A DNA stretch of 64,000 nucleotides, from the NCBI RefSeq assembly GCF_016862915.1, contig NZ_BONW01000042.1:242028-306027 (forward strand). The letters run 5' to 3'. Source of the stretch: Plantactinospora endophytica (GTDB lineage: Bacteria; Actinomycetota; Actinomycetes; Mycobacteriales; Micromonosporaceae). Both the position numbers and the translations under genes were made by a program. Of the stretch, positions 53,861-64,000 are shown in pieces. The notes beneath the pieces were generated by a model. The model made no database searches. It had not been told where the DNA came from and saw only the letters and a list, made by a program, of their open reading frames with translations. Every line of letters starts with the position of its first letter. Positions within the stretch are counted from its first letter, which is position 1.

Positions 53861-54790
53861 TTACCGCTCGGCCTGTGCGGCGATCACCTCTCGGGCGAGC
53901 TGGCGGTAGTTGCGGGCGCCGGACGACGCCGGGTCCAGCGTGGTGATCGGCGCACCCGCGACCGTGGACTCGGGGAACTTGACCGTCTTGGTGATCACCG
54001 TCTGGTAGACCTTGTCGCCGAACGCCTCCACCACCCGCTGCAACACCTGCCGGCAGTGCGTGGTGCGGCTGTCGTACATGGTGGCCAGGATGCCTTCCAG
54101 CTCCAGATCGAAGTTGAGCCGCTCCCGGACCTTGTCGATGGTGTCCAGCAGCAGGGCAACGCCCCGGAGGCTGAAGAACTCGCACTCCAGCGGGATCAGC
54201 ACGCCGTCCGCCACGGTGAGGGCGTTGATGGCCAGCAGGCCCAGCGACGGCTGACAGTCGATCAGGACGTAGTCGTACTCCTTGCGGATCGACCTGAGCA
54301 CCCGGGCCAGCGCCATCTCCCGGGCGACCTCGTTGACGAGCTGGATCTCGGCGGCCGAGAGGTCGATGTTGGCCGGCAGCAGGTGCAGCCCGGCGACGTC
54401 CGTCTTGATCAGGACGTCCTCGGCGGTGACGTCGTCCTGCATCAGCAGGTTGTAGACCGACAGGTCGAGGTTGTGCGGGTTGACGCCGAGGCCGACCGAG
54501 AGCGCCCCCTGCGGGTCGAAGTCGACGAGCAGCACGCGGCGGCCGTACTCCGCGAGCGCGGCACCGAGGTTGATGGTCGTGGTGGTCTTGCCCACCCCGC
54601 CCTTCTGGTTGGCCATCGCGATGATCCGGGCCGGACCGTGCTGGTCGGTCGGCATCGGCTCGGGGATCGGCTTGCGGATCGTGTAGGCCGCCGGGTCGGC
54701 CGGCCCCAACTCGGCACCGAGGTCCAGGGCGGACTGCTGCTCGCGCAGGCTTGAGGTCCACGCCTCGGCACGGTCAGCGTTTCCAGCCAT
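53861..54790 (-). CDS. parA: ParA/Soj-type partition ATPase
   Basis: 309 aa. Deviant Walker A ANQKGGVGKTTTTINLG near residue 60, Walker A' VDFDPQGAL, and Walker B VLIDCQPSLG. This is the ParA-like gene that precedes scpA in actinobacteria, distinct from the origin-proximal parAB; it lacks a parB neighbour here. Probable role in chromosome segregation with Smc-ScpAB. ATG 54790 has GAGGAC just upstream. The 244-nt gap 54791-55034 to xerD holds no supported gene. Confidence 0.93.
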   Translation of the reverse strand: MAGNADRAEAWTSSLREQQSALDLGAELGPADPAAYTIRKPIPEPMPTDQHGPARIIAMANQKGGVGKTTTTINLGAALAEYGRRVLLVDFDPQGALSVGLGVNPHNLDLSVYNLLMQDDVTAEDVLIKTDVAGLHLLPANIDLSAAEIQLVNEVAREMALARVLRSIRKEYDYVLIDCQPSLGLLAINALTVADGVLIPLECEFFSLRGVALLLDTIDKVRERLNFDLELEGILATMYDSRTTHCRQVLQRVVEAFGDKVYQTVITKTVKFPESTVAGAPITTLDPASSGARNYRQLAREVIAAQAER

Positions 54791-55034
54791 GTCCTCGTAC
54801 GCCCCCTCCCGACGACTGCCCGGCGTCGGAGCCGAACGGTGTCCTGTGCGGCGCCGCCGCGAACCTCGATTGCCGCCTCACGAGGCCGCGCCAGTTCCCG
54901 ACTCTACGCCACGTCGCAGCACCGTAGTGGGCACCGTATCGGCGTGTCGAACCGGTGGCCGACCGCCGCCGGCCGAGCGGAACCGGAGCACGGCCCGACA
55001 CTACCGCGACGGCCGTCGCGGCGACATCGCCCGG

Positions 55035-55964
55035 TCATCCCAAGGCCCGGGGGTGCGCGGTCGCGTACACCTCGCGGAGCCGTTCGACGGTGACCAACGT
55101 GTAGACCTGGGTGGTGGTCACCGAGGCGTGCCCGAGCAGTTCCTGCACCACCCGTACGTCGGCGCCGCCGTCGAGCAGGTGGGTGGCGTACGAGTGCCGC
55201 AGGGTGTGCGGGGAGACCGCCCGTGGCCCGTCCACCGGCAACCCGGCCCGGCCGGCGGTACGGCGCAGGATCGTCCAGGCGCTCTGCCGGGACAGCGGTC
55301 CACCCCGGGCGTTGAGGAAGACCGCCGGCACGCCCCGGCCGGCGGCGGCCAGCGCCGGCCGGGCCCGGACCAGGTATGCCCGCACCGACTCGGCGGCGTA
55401 CCCGCCGACCGGCACCAGCCGGCTCCGGCCGCCCTTGCCGTGCAGCAGCACCGAACCGTCGGTCAGGTCGAGGTCGTCGACGGCCGCTCCGACCGCCTCG
55501 GAGATCCGGGCGCCGGTGCCGTACAGGAATTCGAGCAGGGCCCGGTCCCGCAGTTCCAGCGCGGCCCGGGGTCCGGTCGCCTCGACCGCTCCGGCGGTCT
55601 CCAGCAGCCGCACCACCTCGGTGACGTCCAGCGCCCGGGGCAGCCGCCGGGGCGGGACCGGCGGGCGTACGTCCCGGCTCGCGTCCTGGCCGACCAGGCC
55701 CTCCCGGACCGCGAACCGGTGCAGCCCGCGGACCGCGCTGGCGGCCCGGGCCGCCGACGCCGCCGCCAGCGGCGGACGGCCGTCCTCCCCGGCCCGCAGC
55801 CGGGCCACGTGCCCGGCGATCTCGGCCGGCCCGACCGCCGCGAGGTCCTCGACCCCGCCGGCGGCCAGCGTCGCCAGATACCGTTCCAGATCCCGCCGGT
55901 ACGACGTGAGCGTGTTCGTCGACAGTCCGCGCTCGACCGTCAGGTGGTCGAGGTAGCCGCGCAC
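55035..55964 (-). CDS. xerD: Site-specific tyrosine recombinase XerD
   Basis: 309 aa from GTG 55964. Core-binding domain [19 protein letters not shown], then catalytic Arg in [10 protein letters not shown], lysine-bearing hairpin [29 protein letters not shown] and the nucleophilic tyrosine in TTQVYT. It resolves chromosome dimers at dif with XerC. The start is unsure: the frame is open upstream past 56030, with coding-like residues (SPALRRA) but no ATG or GTG nearby. The gene lies 110 nt after ald. Confidence 0.92.
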   Translation of the reverse strand: MRGYLDHLTVERGLSTNTLTSYRRDLERYLATLAAGGVEDLAAVGPAEIAGHVARLRAGEDGRPPLAAASAARAASAVRGLHRFAVREGLVGQDASRDVRPPVPPRRLPRALDVTEVVRLLETAGAVEATGPRAALELRDRALLEFLYGTGARISEAVGAAVDDLDLTDGSVLLHGKGGRSRLVPVGGYAAESVRAYLVRARPALAAAGRGVPAVFLNARGGPLSRQSAWTILRRTAGRAGLPVDGPRAVSPHTLRHSYATHLLDGGADVRVVQELLGHASVTTTQVYTLVTVERLREVYATAHPRALG

Positions 55965-56074
55965 CGCACGCCGCAGGGCCGGCGACGGCTCGGGCCCGTC
56001 ACCGGTCGGCTGCGGCTGCCCGCTCAGACCGGTCCCCCGCCGTCTCGACGGTGCCTCATCTCCAGGACGTCCGG

Positions 56075-57190
56075 TCAGCCGAGGACGTCGGCCAGGGGCA
56101 GGGTGCCCATGCCGTGCGCCTCGGCGACCGGGCCGTAGGTGACCTGTCCGGCGTGCGTGTTCAGCCCGAGCGCGAGTGCCGGGTCGCGGCGCAGCGCCTC
56201 CCGCCAGCCGTGGTTCGCCAACTCCAGGGCGTACGGCAGGGTGACGTTGGTCAGCGCGTACGTGCTGGTGTGCGGGACGGCACCCGGCATGTTCGCCACG
56301 CAGTAGAAAAGCGAGTTGTGCACCGGGTAGACCGGGTCGTCGTGGGTGGTCGGCCGGGAGTCCTCGAAGCAGCCGCCCTGGTCGATCGAGATGTCCACCA
56401 GTACGCTGCCGGGCTTCATCCGGGAGACCAGCTCGTTGCTGATCAGCGTCGGCGCCTTGGCCCCCGGCACGAGTACCGCGCCGATCACCAGGTCGGCGTC
56501 GAGCACGGCCCGCTCGATCTCGTAGGTGTTCGAGGCGACGGTCTGGAGGTGGCCCCGGTAGATGGCGTCGGCCTGCCGCAACTGTCCGACCGCCCGGTCC
56601 AGCAGCAGCACCTCGGCCTGTAGGCCGAGCGCGATCGCGGCGGCGTTCCGGCCGGAGACCCCGGCGCCGATCACCACGGTCTTCGCCGCGTACACCCCGG
56701 AGACGCCGCCCATCAGCACTCCGCGCCCACCGCCGGAACGCATCAGGTGGTACGCGCCCACCTGCGGCGCCAGCCGGCCGGCGACCTCGGACATCGGGGC
56801 GAGCAGCGGCAGCGAGCGGTCCGGCAGTTCGACGGTCTCGTACGCGATCCCGGTCACCTTCCGGTCGAGCAGCGCGTCCGTGCACGCCTTGGAGGCGGCC
56901 AGGTGCAGGTACGTGAAGAGCACCTGCCCCTCGCGCATCCGGTGGTACTCCTCGGCGATCGGCTCCTTGACCTTGAGGACCAGTTCGGCGGCGCCCCACA
57001 CCTCGTCGGCGTCGCCCAGGATGGTGGCCCCGGCGGCGGCGAACTCGGCGTCGGTGATCGACGACCCCGCCCCGGCGTCGGACTCCACGAACACCTCGTG
57101 GCCGGCACGGACGAACTCGTGCACCCCGGCCGGGGTGATCGCCACCCGGTACTCGCGGTTCTTGACCTCGCGGGGAATTCCGACCTTCAC
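56075..57190 (-). CDS. ald: Alanine dehydrogenase
   Basis: 371 aa, exactly the usual length. It starts [17 protein letters not shown] and has [13 protein letters not shown], the NAD-binding [13 protein letters not shown] and the C-terminal [14 protein letters not shown]. It interconverts L-alanine and pyruvate with NAD and ammonia. GTG 57190 matches the family start; the frame extends upstream into non-coding sequence. In many actinobacteria ald is next to pyrG/xerD as here. Confidence 0.97.
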   Translation of the reverse strand: MKVGIPREVKNREYRVAITPAGVHEFVRAGHEVFVESDAGAGSSITDAEFAAAGATILGDADEVWGAAELVLKVKEPIAEEYHRMREGQVLFTYLHLAASKACTDALLDRKVTGIAYETVELPDRSLPLLAPMSEVAGRLAPQVGAYHLMRSGGGRGVLMGGVSGVYAAKTVVIGAGVSGRNAAAIALGLQAEVLLLDRAVGQLRQADAIYRGHLQTVASNTYEIERAVLDADLVIGAVLVPGAKAPTLISNELVSRMKPGSVLVDISIDQGGCFEDSRPTTHDDPVYPVHNSLFYCVANMPGAVPHTSTYALTNVTLPYALELANHGWREALRRDPALALGLNTHAGQVTYGPVAEAHGMGTLPLADVLG

Positions 57191-57385
57191 GATCCCGACA
57201 CCTCTCTCCGGGGCTACCGGCCCCCGGCCGCGCGACGCGCGGCGGCTCCGTTGCCACCGCGGTCCACCGTCCCGCCCGCGGAAGTCTAGGACCGGGGCGG
57301 CGTGCCGGCAGCCAGCATTGTGACAGCGGGTAACCGGCAACCTTGACGGTATGTCAGGCGTCGCCGTCCGGCGAACCGGGCAGGA

Positions 57386-57424
57386 GTTGCCGTCCCCGGT
57401 TGCCGTCCCCGGTTGCCGTCCCGG
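57386..57424. repeat. Three 13-bp tandem repeats
   Basis: GTTGCCGTCCCCG at 57386 and 57399 and GTTGCCGTCCCGG at 57412, in the 308-nt gap between ald and the Nudix gene. No gene is supported in the gap. Confidence 0.8.
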
Positions 57425-57498
57425 ACGGGCCGCCGCCCGCCGCCCGCTCGGATGCCGGCTGCGGATGCCGGATCGAGCAGCGGGGACGGCGGCGGGTG

Positions 57499-58113
57499 TC
57501 AGGGCAGTGGCGAGTCGGCGGCCCGGAGCCCCGCCCAGCCACGGTCCCGGGCCCGGGCCGCCGCGAGCACCCCGGCGACGCAGGCCACGTTGGTGATCTC
57601 CCCCGCCAGCGCCATCGACACCGCCTCGTCCAGGTCGACCCGGACCACCTCCAGCTCGGCCTCCTCGTCGCGCCGCTGGTGCCGCCGGTCCGCCGGCACC
57701 TCGGAGAGGTCCCGGGCCAAGAAGATCCGGATCAGCTCGTCCGAGTAGCCCGGCGAGGTGTGCACGTCCACCAGCAGGTCGAGCCGGCCGGCGACCAGGT
57801 CCGCCTCCTCGGCCAGCTCGCGCAACGCACCCGCCGGCAGCGCCTCGCCCGCGACGTCGGTCAGCCCGGCGGGCAGCTCCCAGATCACCCGGCCCAGCGG
57901 GTGGCGGTACTGCCGGATCAGCACCGCCCGCCCGCGCTCGTCCAGGGCGAGCACGCCGACCGCCCCGACGTGCCGTACGTAGTCCCGGGACACCATCCGG
58001 CCGCCCGGCATCGCGACCTGGTCGGTGACCACCGAGAAGACCTTGCCCCGGAACCGCTCCCGCCGGTCGTGCACCTCGTAGGCGTGCCCGCCGGCCCGAC
58101 CGTTCACCCGCAC
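57499..58113 (-). CDS. Nudix hydrolase, ADP-ribose pyrophosphatase type
   Basis: 204 aa. Nudix box AGEALPAGALRELAEEADL near residues 95-115 with the REL-EE catalytic helix, preceded by WELPAG and followed by SPGYSDE as in ADP-ribose pyrophosphatases, which split ADP-ribose to AMP and ribose 5-phosphate. The gene follows pyrG by 25 nt, the standard actinobacterial order. Starts GTG 58113 or 58107 are both possible. Confidence 0.92.
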   Translation of the reverse strand: MRVNGRAGGHAYEVHDRRERFRGKVFSVVTDQVAMPGGRMVSRDYVRHVGAVGVLALDERGRAVLIRQYRHPLGRVIWELPAGLTDVAGEALPAGALRELAEEADLVAGRLDLLVDVHTSPGYSDELIRIFLARDLSEVPADRRHQRRDEEAELEVVRVDLDEAVSMALAGEITNVACVAGVLAAARARDRGWAGLRAADSPLP

Positions 58114-58138
58114 ACCGCCACCCCGGCCGGTACGGCGG

Positions 58139-60040
<1,902 letters not shown>

Positions 60041-60194
60041 TCAGCGAAATGATCCACGCGATCCACGGGATTCCACGGTAACACCAACCCCGGCCGGGTC
60101 GCCGGGCGCACCCGTTTCCGCCGCCGGGACCCACTGCCAGCCCGCTGTGACCCACTGCCAGCCCGGCCCGAGCCGGTTGCCGGCCCGCTGCCGG

Positions 60195-62630
60195 TCAGCC
60201 CGCCGGTACCTCCGCCGACGGCTGCGCCGGCCCGGTTCCGGCTCCGCCGGCCGTCCGGGTGTCGGCCGCGCTCCCGTTCGAGGCGGCACCGCCCGCCACC
60301 TTCGTCGCCGTACCGTCGGACGCCTTCGCCGCCGTACCGGGCTTCGCCGCCGTACCGTCCGGTGCCTTCGCCGCCGTGCCGTCGGACGGCTTCGCCGCCG
60401 CTGCGGGTTTCTCGGCCGCAGGTGGCGCCGCCGGCTCGCCCCGGACCTCCACCACCGGCCTGCTCCGGGATTCCGTGGGCGAAGCCGTCGGCGGTGGGGA
60501 CGAGCCCGGGGCCTCGTCGAACGGCCCGGTCGGCGGCATGGTCCGGTCGGCGGCGTGGTCGAGCACCCGCAGCGCGGCCAGGGCGGCCATCGGTACGGTC
60601 AGCGCCGCCGCCGCACCGGCGACGTTGAGCGCGGACCCGCCGAGCAGGCCGGCGATCAGCGCGGCGACCGGAATACCGGCCATTCCGGCCCGGATGGCGG
60701 GATAGATCCCGAACAGCCGCTTGAGCCCACCCCAGGGACGGAGCAGGGCGAACCACACCAGCACCGCGCCGACCAGCGCGAGGACGGTCAGCGGGCTGCC
60801 GGCCAGCGCGGCCAGGTTCGCGGCGCCGGACCGGTGCACGGTCAGCCCACTGGTGCCGTCGCCGACGGCGGTGAGGAACCGGCCGAGGCTGCCCCGCTGG
60901 TCGAGCGGTTGCCGCAGGTCCATCACGACGAACCCGATGGTCACCGCCAGGCCCGCGATGGCGGCCCAGGCGAGCCGACCGAGGCTGAGCCAACCGCCGG
61001 TGCTGATCGCGGCGGCGATGCTCACCCCGGCGGTCAGCGCGACCGCGCCCACCGCGTCGGCACCCAGGTAGGGACTGCCGACCACGATCACCCCGAGCAC
61101 GCCGACCAGCACCACCACCGCCGGCCGCCAGCTACGCCGGACGCGCTGGGCCAGCCACCCCGCCGAGAGCAGGCTGCCGGCGATGAAGACCCCGAGCCCG
61201 ACGGTGCCGAGACCGGCGTACCGGCCGCCCTCCAGCGCGGAGTATCCGGTCACCCCGTTGAGCTGGAGCCTGGCCCCGGTGACCACGTCCGCACCGACGA
61301 TCACGGCGGCCAGCGCGGCCACGCCGCCCAACGGCCAGAGCGTCCGCTGGTACGCCCGGGCGAGCCGCACCGCAGCGGTGGCCAGGCCGAGCACCACTGC
61401 GGTGACCAGGCCGAAGTAGACGCCCGCGTGCTCGCCCCGCCACCACGGTACGGCGTCCGCGACGAGGGCGGCCGGGATCGCCAGCGCGGCGGCGATGAGC
61501 AGTACCTCGACCGTCGCGACCACCCGCCGGGGCACCGGGGCGGGCGAGTGCGGACCGGCGTCCCGGCGTGCCCGGCGCAGCAGCGGCAGTACGGCTATCG
61601 CGAGCAGGCACTGGAGCCCGGCCAGCAGCAGGAAGAACCACTTGGCCACCTGCTGCTGGGCCCGGGCCTCCCGGTCGGCGTCGGCGGGGGCGCCGATCGC
61701 CGTGAGCAGGTCGGCCGGACGTCCCTCGACCACGGCCGCCGGCTGGCCGATGAAGAGCCGCTCCGGAGCCGGCCGGCCGAGCGCCGCCAACGCGGTGGGC
61801 GCCAGGTCGACGAGTTGCAGGTACCCGTCCCGGCCGGTACTGCGCGAGGTCAGCCAGCCGCGTCCCCAGCCGGGGCCGTCCGCCACCGCCACGTGCAGTC
61901 GGGACGACCGGTCGGTGTCGGAGACCCCGGCCACCAGCACCAGAGACCGCTCGGGTCGGGCGGCCAGTACCCGGGCCAGGCTGGCGTCGGCCTGCCGGGC
62001 GGCGGCGGCCCGGACGGCGGGATCGTCGCCGCTGACGGTGCCGAGGTCGATGATGCTCAGCACGCAGGAGGCGAGCAGTTCCTTCGGGTCGGACGGCAGC
62101 TCCGCCGCGTACCGGTCGATCCGGCCGGCCGGCCGGGCGGCGGCGATCGCGGCGCCAGGGCCGACCGCGACGGTGCACCGGACCGACTCGGCCAGCGCAC
62201 CGGGCATGGTGCCCCAGCGCATGCTGTCCTGGTTGTGGGTCACCGTCGCCCGCTGGTCGGGCAGGTTGGCGCTGATCCCGTCCGGCTGCTCGACCTCGGG
62301 GTTCAGCACCGGACAGCGCTCCGCGACGACGGTACCGTTCCAGGCCGCGAAGTTGCCCGCACCGAGGGTCTGCCAGCCGTCGACCGGACAGGTGGGCTGC
62401 CGGGCCGACCGCACCGACAGGGAGCCGATGGCACCCCGCTCGGCCATCCGCCACAGCGTCGGAGTCGTCTGCGGATCCACGTCCTCCCAGCGCAGCCCCG
62501 GTACGCCGGCCAGCACCACGTAGTCGACGGTCTCCTTCGGGGTGCCCGTGGCAGGCCGGACGACGAGCGCGGCAACACCCAGCGCCACCACCGCCGCCGT
62601 CAGCAGTACGGGCACCAGCCGGCGCAGCAT
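60195..62630 (-). CDS. Large membrane protein with alkaline-phosphatase-like extracytoplasmic domain
   Basis: 811 aa. One N-terminal membrane span, then about 330 residues outside the membrane with TPTLWRMAERGAIGSL, LVLVAGVSDTD and LVDLAPTALAALG, the look of alkaline-phosphatase-superfamily (phosphodiesterase/sulfatase-like) folds, though the metal ligands are incomplete to my eye. About ten membrane spans follow, and then a 120-residue disordered tail with repeated AAKxxDGTAAK units. Its ATG shares a base with the stop of the glycosyltransferase gene (TGATG, 62630-62632). A cell-envelope role with that enzyme is likely but unproven. Confidence 0.8.
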   Translation of the reverse strand: MLRRLVPVLLTAAVVALGVAALVVRPATGTPKETVDYVVLAGVPGLRWEDVDPQTTPTLWRMAERGAIGSLSVRSARQPTCPVDGWQTLGAGNFAAWNGTVVAERCPVLNPEVEQPDGISANLPDQRATVTHNQDSMRWGTMPGALAESVRCTVAVGPGAAIAAARPAGRIDRYAAELPSDPKELLASCVLSIIDLGTVSGDDPAVRAAAARQADASLARVLAARPERSLVLVAGVSDTDRSSRLHVAVADGPGWGRGWLTSRSTGRDGYLQLVDLAPTALAALGRPAPERLFIGQPAAVVEGRPADLLTAIGAPADADREARAQQQVAKWFFLLLAGLQCLLAIAVLPLLRRARRDAGPHSPAPVPRRVVATVEVLLIAAALAIPAALVADAVPWWRGEHAGVYFGLVTAVVLGLATAAVRLARAYQRTLWPLGGVAALAAVIVGADVVTGARLQLNGVTGYSALEGGRYAGLGTVGLGVFIAGSLLSAGWLAQRVRRSWRPAVVVLVGVLGVIVVGSPYLGADAVGAVALTAGVSIAAAISTGGWLSLGRLAWAAIAGLAVTIGFVVMDLRQPLDQRGSLGRFLTAVGDGTSGLTVHRSGAANLAALAGSPLTVLALVGAVLVWFALLRPWGGLKRLFGIYPAIRAGMAGIPVAALIAGLLGGSALNVAGAAAALTVPMAALAALRVLDHAADRTMPPTGPFDEAPGSSPPPTASPTESRSRPVVEVRGEPAAPPAAEKPAAAAKPSDGTAAKAPDGTAAKPGTAAKASDGTATKVAGGAASNGSAADTRTAGGAGTGPAQPSAEVPAG

Positions 62631-63904
62631 CAGCCGCGCCCGGCCGACGAGCCGGTCTCCCGGCCGGCCGAGGGTGGCCGACCCCCGCCGGAGTGGTCCG
62701 AATCCTCCGCCAGTGCCCCGGACCCGTCCGGCTGTGCACCGGCGGCGCCCGGCGCCACCTCCTCGGGACCGGCCGGAACGCCAGCGGGCACGCCGAGTTC
62801 GGCGTAGAGCGCGGCGACGGTGGCGACCGTCTCCGCCTCGTCCGGCCACTGCGCCGCCCGTACCCCGGCCAGCCGGGCCAGCTCGGCCAGCCGGGCGGGA
62901 TCGTCGAGCAGTGCCCGCACCGCCTCGTCCACCGCAGTCACGTCTCCCGGCGGCACCAGTACGGCCGCCTCGCCGACCAGCTCCGGCAGGCCACCTACGG
63001 CGGTCGCCACCAGCGGTACGCCGGCGCCCAGCGCCTCCTGGGCGAAGAGCTGCCGCGCCTCCCAGTCGCTGGTGACCACGGCCAGGTCGGCTCCGGCCAG
63101 CAGGTCGGCGACGTCGGTCCGGTGCCCGAGCAGGGTCACCGGGGCCCGGGCCGCCGAGACCCGGGCGGCCAGTTGCAGATAGCTCGGACCACTGCCGGCG
63201 ACCACCACCACCGGCGGCGGGTCCAGGTCACGCCACCGAGCGGCGGCATCTACCAGCACGTCGTACCGCTTCTGCGGGTGCAGCCGGCCGACCGAGAGGA
63301 TCAGCGGCTGGTCCGGGGCGACGCCGAACTCGGCCCGGACCGCAGACCTGCTCCGACGTGGCGTCGGCAGCTCGGGCGCGGCGACCGGGGCGAGCCGGGC
63401 GTCCCGGGCGCCGAGTGCGGCGGCCCGCTCGACGAGGTCGGCGGAGGCGCCGAGGGTGATCCTGGCCCCTCGGGCCACCACCCGCTCGACCAGCCGGGAC
63501 ACCTGCCCGCGCAGCCCGCCGACGAGTACCGCGTTGTGCCAGGTGACCACGACCGGTGCGGCCGGCCGGGCGAGCACCGCCACCAGTCCGGCCCGGAGCC
63601 CGTGCGCGTGCACCACGTCGACCGGTTGTCCGGCCAGCGCCCGGCGCAGCGCCGCAACCGCCCGTACGTCGGCCGGGGTGGGCCGGGCCGGTATCTCCAC
63701 CGGTACGAACCGGGCGCCGCGGGCGGTGAAGTCGAACTGCTCCTGCGTCGCGGCCGGACCGGCGACGGTGACCGCCAGCCCCGCCCGGACCAGCCCTCGG
63801 GCGAGCGAACTGACGTGCTGGCCGACGCCACCGGTGCTGGAGGCGAGCACCAGGAGCACCGAGCCGGGCCGCTCGGCGGCGGCCCCGGTCACCGGATCCC
63901 CCAT
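62630..63904 (-). CDS. Glycosyltransferase family 4
   Basis: 424 aa from ATG 63904. GT-B fold: STGGVGQHVSSLARGL (acceptor side), VDVVHAHGLRAG, and the donor side VGRLHPQKRYDVLVDAA and DWEARQLFAQEALGAGVPLVAT with the EX7E pattern. It should transfer a sugar from a nucleotide donor onto an envelope acceptor. A Pro/Gly/Ser-rich 50-residue tail ends the protein. The frame is open upstream to the window edge, so the true start could lie outside. It is coupled to the membrane protein gene by TGATG. Confidence 0.9.
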   Translation of the reverse strand: MGDPVTGAAAERPGSVLLVLASSTGGVGQHVSSLARGLVRAGLAVTVAGPAATQEQFDFTARGARFVPVEIPARPTPADVRAVAALRRALAGQPVDVVHAHGLRAGLVAVLARPAAPVVVTWHNAVLVGGLRGQVSRLVERVVARGARITLGASADLVERAAALGARDARLAPVAAPELPTPRRSRSAVRAEFGVAPDQPLILSVGRLHPQKRYDVLVDAAARWRDLDPPPVVVVAGSGPSYLQLAARVSAARAPVTLLGHRTDVADLLAGADLAVVTSDWEARQLFAQEALGAGVPLVATAVGGLPELVGEAAVLVPPGDVTAVDEAVRALLDDPARLAELARLAGVRAAQWPDEAETVATVAALYAELGVPAGVPAGPEEVAPGAAGAQPDGSGALAEDSDHSGGGRPPSAGRETGSSAGRG

Positions 63905-64000
63905 GCCTGCTCGACGGTCGACCGCACGGCTGTCGACCCGGAGTGTCGTGCCGCCCTCCTGCCGGGGCGCGTGGTCGCCGCCAGTCCGGGGCGTGTGGTC
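63905..64000 (-). other. Window edge, open frame upstream of glycosyltransferase
   Basis: The minus strand stays open in the glycosyltransferase frame to the edge and repeats GACCAC-r-CGCCCCGG twice. It is either an N-terminal extension or the end of an upstream gene; this cannot be decided here. Confidence 0.3.

Overview
The window looks like chromosomal DNA of a high-GC actinomycete, most likely a Micromonosporaceae member (Micromonospora-like). The grounds are about 70 percent or higher GC, frequent GTG starts, promoters that look leaderless, several SARP-type regulators, and the actinobacterial block xerD-parA-scpA-scpB-rluB-cmk-der next to pyrG and ald. The genus is inferred from gene content and was not checked by any search.

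Region 1 (1-22.2 kb) is one side of a non-ribosomal peptide biosynthetic cluster. On the minus strand are: an NRPS cut by the window edge (A domain with an inserted methyltransferase, carrier, condensation domain); sbnA- and sbnB-type genes for L-2,3-diaminopropionate; a protein joining a degenerate condensation fragment, an adenylation domain, a carrier and a SyrP/TauD-type oxygenase; a flavin reductase; a tryptophan-type flavin halogenase; a two-gene ABC exporter; a SARP regulator with a TTA codon; and an AsnO-type Fe(II)/2-oxoglutarate hydroxylase. Divergent on the plus strand is an ABC ATPase, permease, membrane sensor-domain protein, histidine kinase and response regulator. Together these suggest a peptide carrying diaminopropionate, an N-methylated residue, beta-hydroxylated residue(s) and a halogenated aromatic residue, with its own export and regulation. 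The product is not recognised.

Region 2 (22.3-31.7 kb) holds a putative lipoprotein, a small secreted Cys-containing protein, a large AfsR-like SARP/NB-ARC/TPR regulator, a bile-acid-sodium-symporter-family transporter, and a second large BTAD-ATPase regulator overlapping the transporter by 4 nt.

Region 3 (31.6-47.1 kb) is accessory: MFS exporter, a newly read 47-codon gene, Tat-exported alpha/beta hydrolase, a divergent palindromic operator, a 2TM protein, MOSC protein, 29-bp tandem repeats, YCII protein, ECF sigma factor with a long C-terminal domain, S33 peptidase, LRV/HEAT-like repeat protein, penicillin-acylase-family hydrolase, and a rhamnogalacturonan lyase with two chitin-binding-type modules behind a LacI-type operator. 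A 59-codon Cys/His-rich gene lies between the lyase and a tRNA-Pro gene.

Region 4 (47.7-64 kb) is core chromosome, all on the minus strand: tRNA-Pro(GGG), der, cmk, rluB, scpB, scpA, parA, xerD, ald, a Nudix ADP-ribose pyrophosphatase, pyrG, a large membrane protein with an alkaline-phosphatase-like ectodomain, and a GT4 glycosyltransferase running toward the right edge. No insertion sequence, CRISPR array or rRNA gene was seen.
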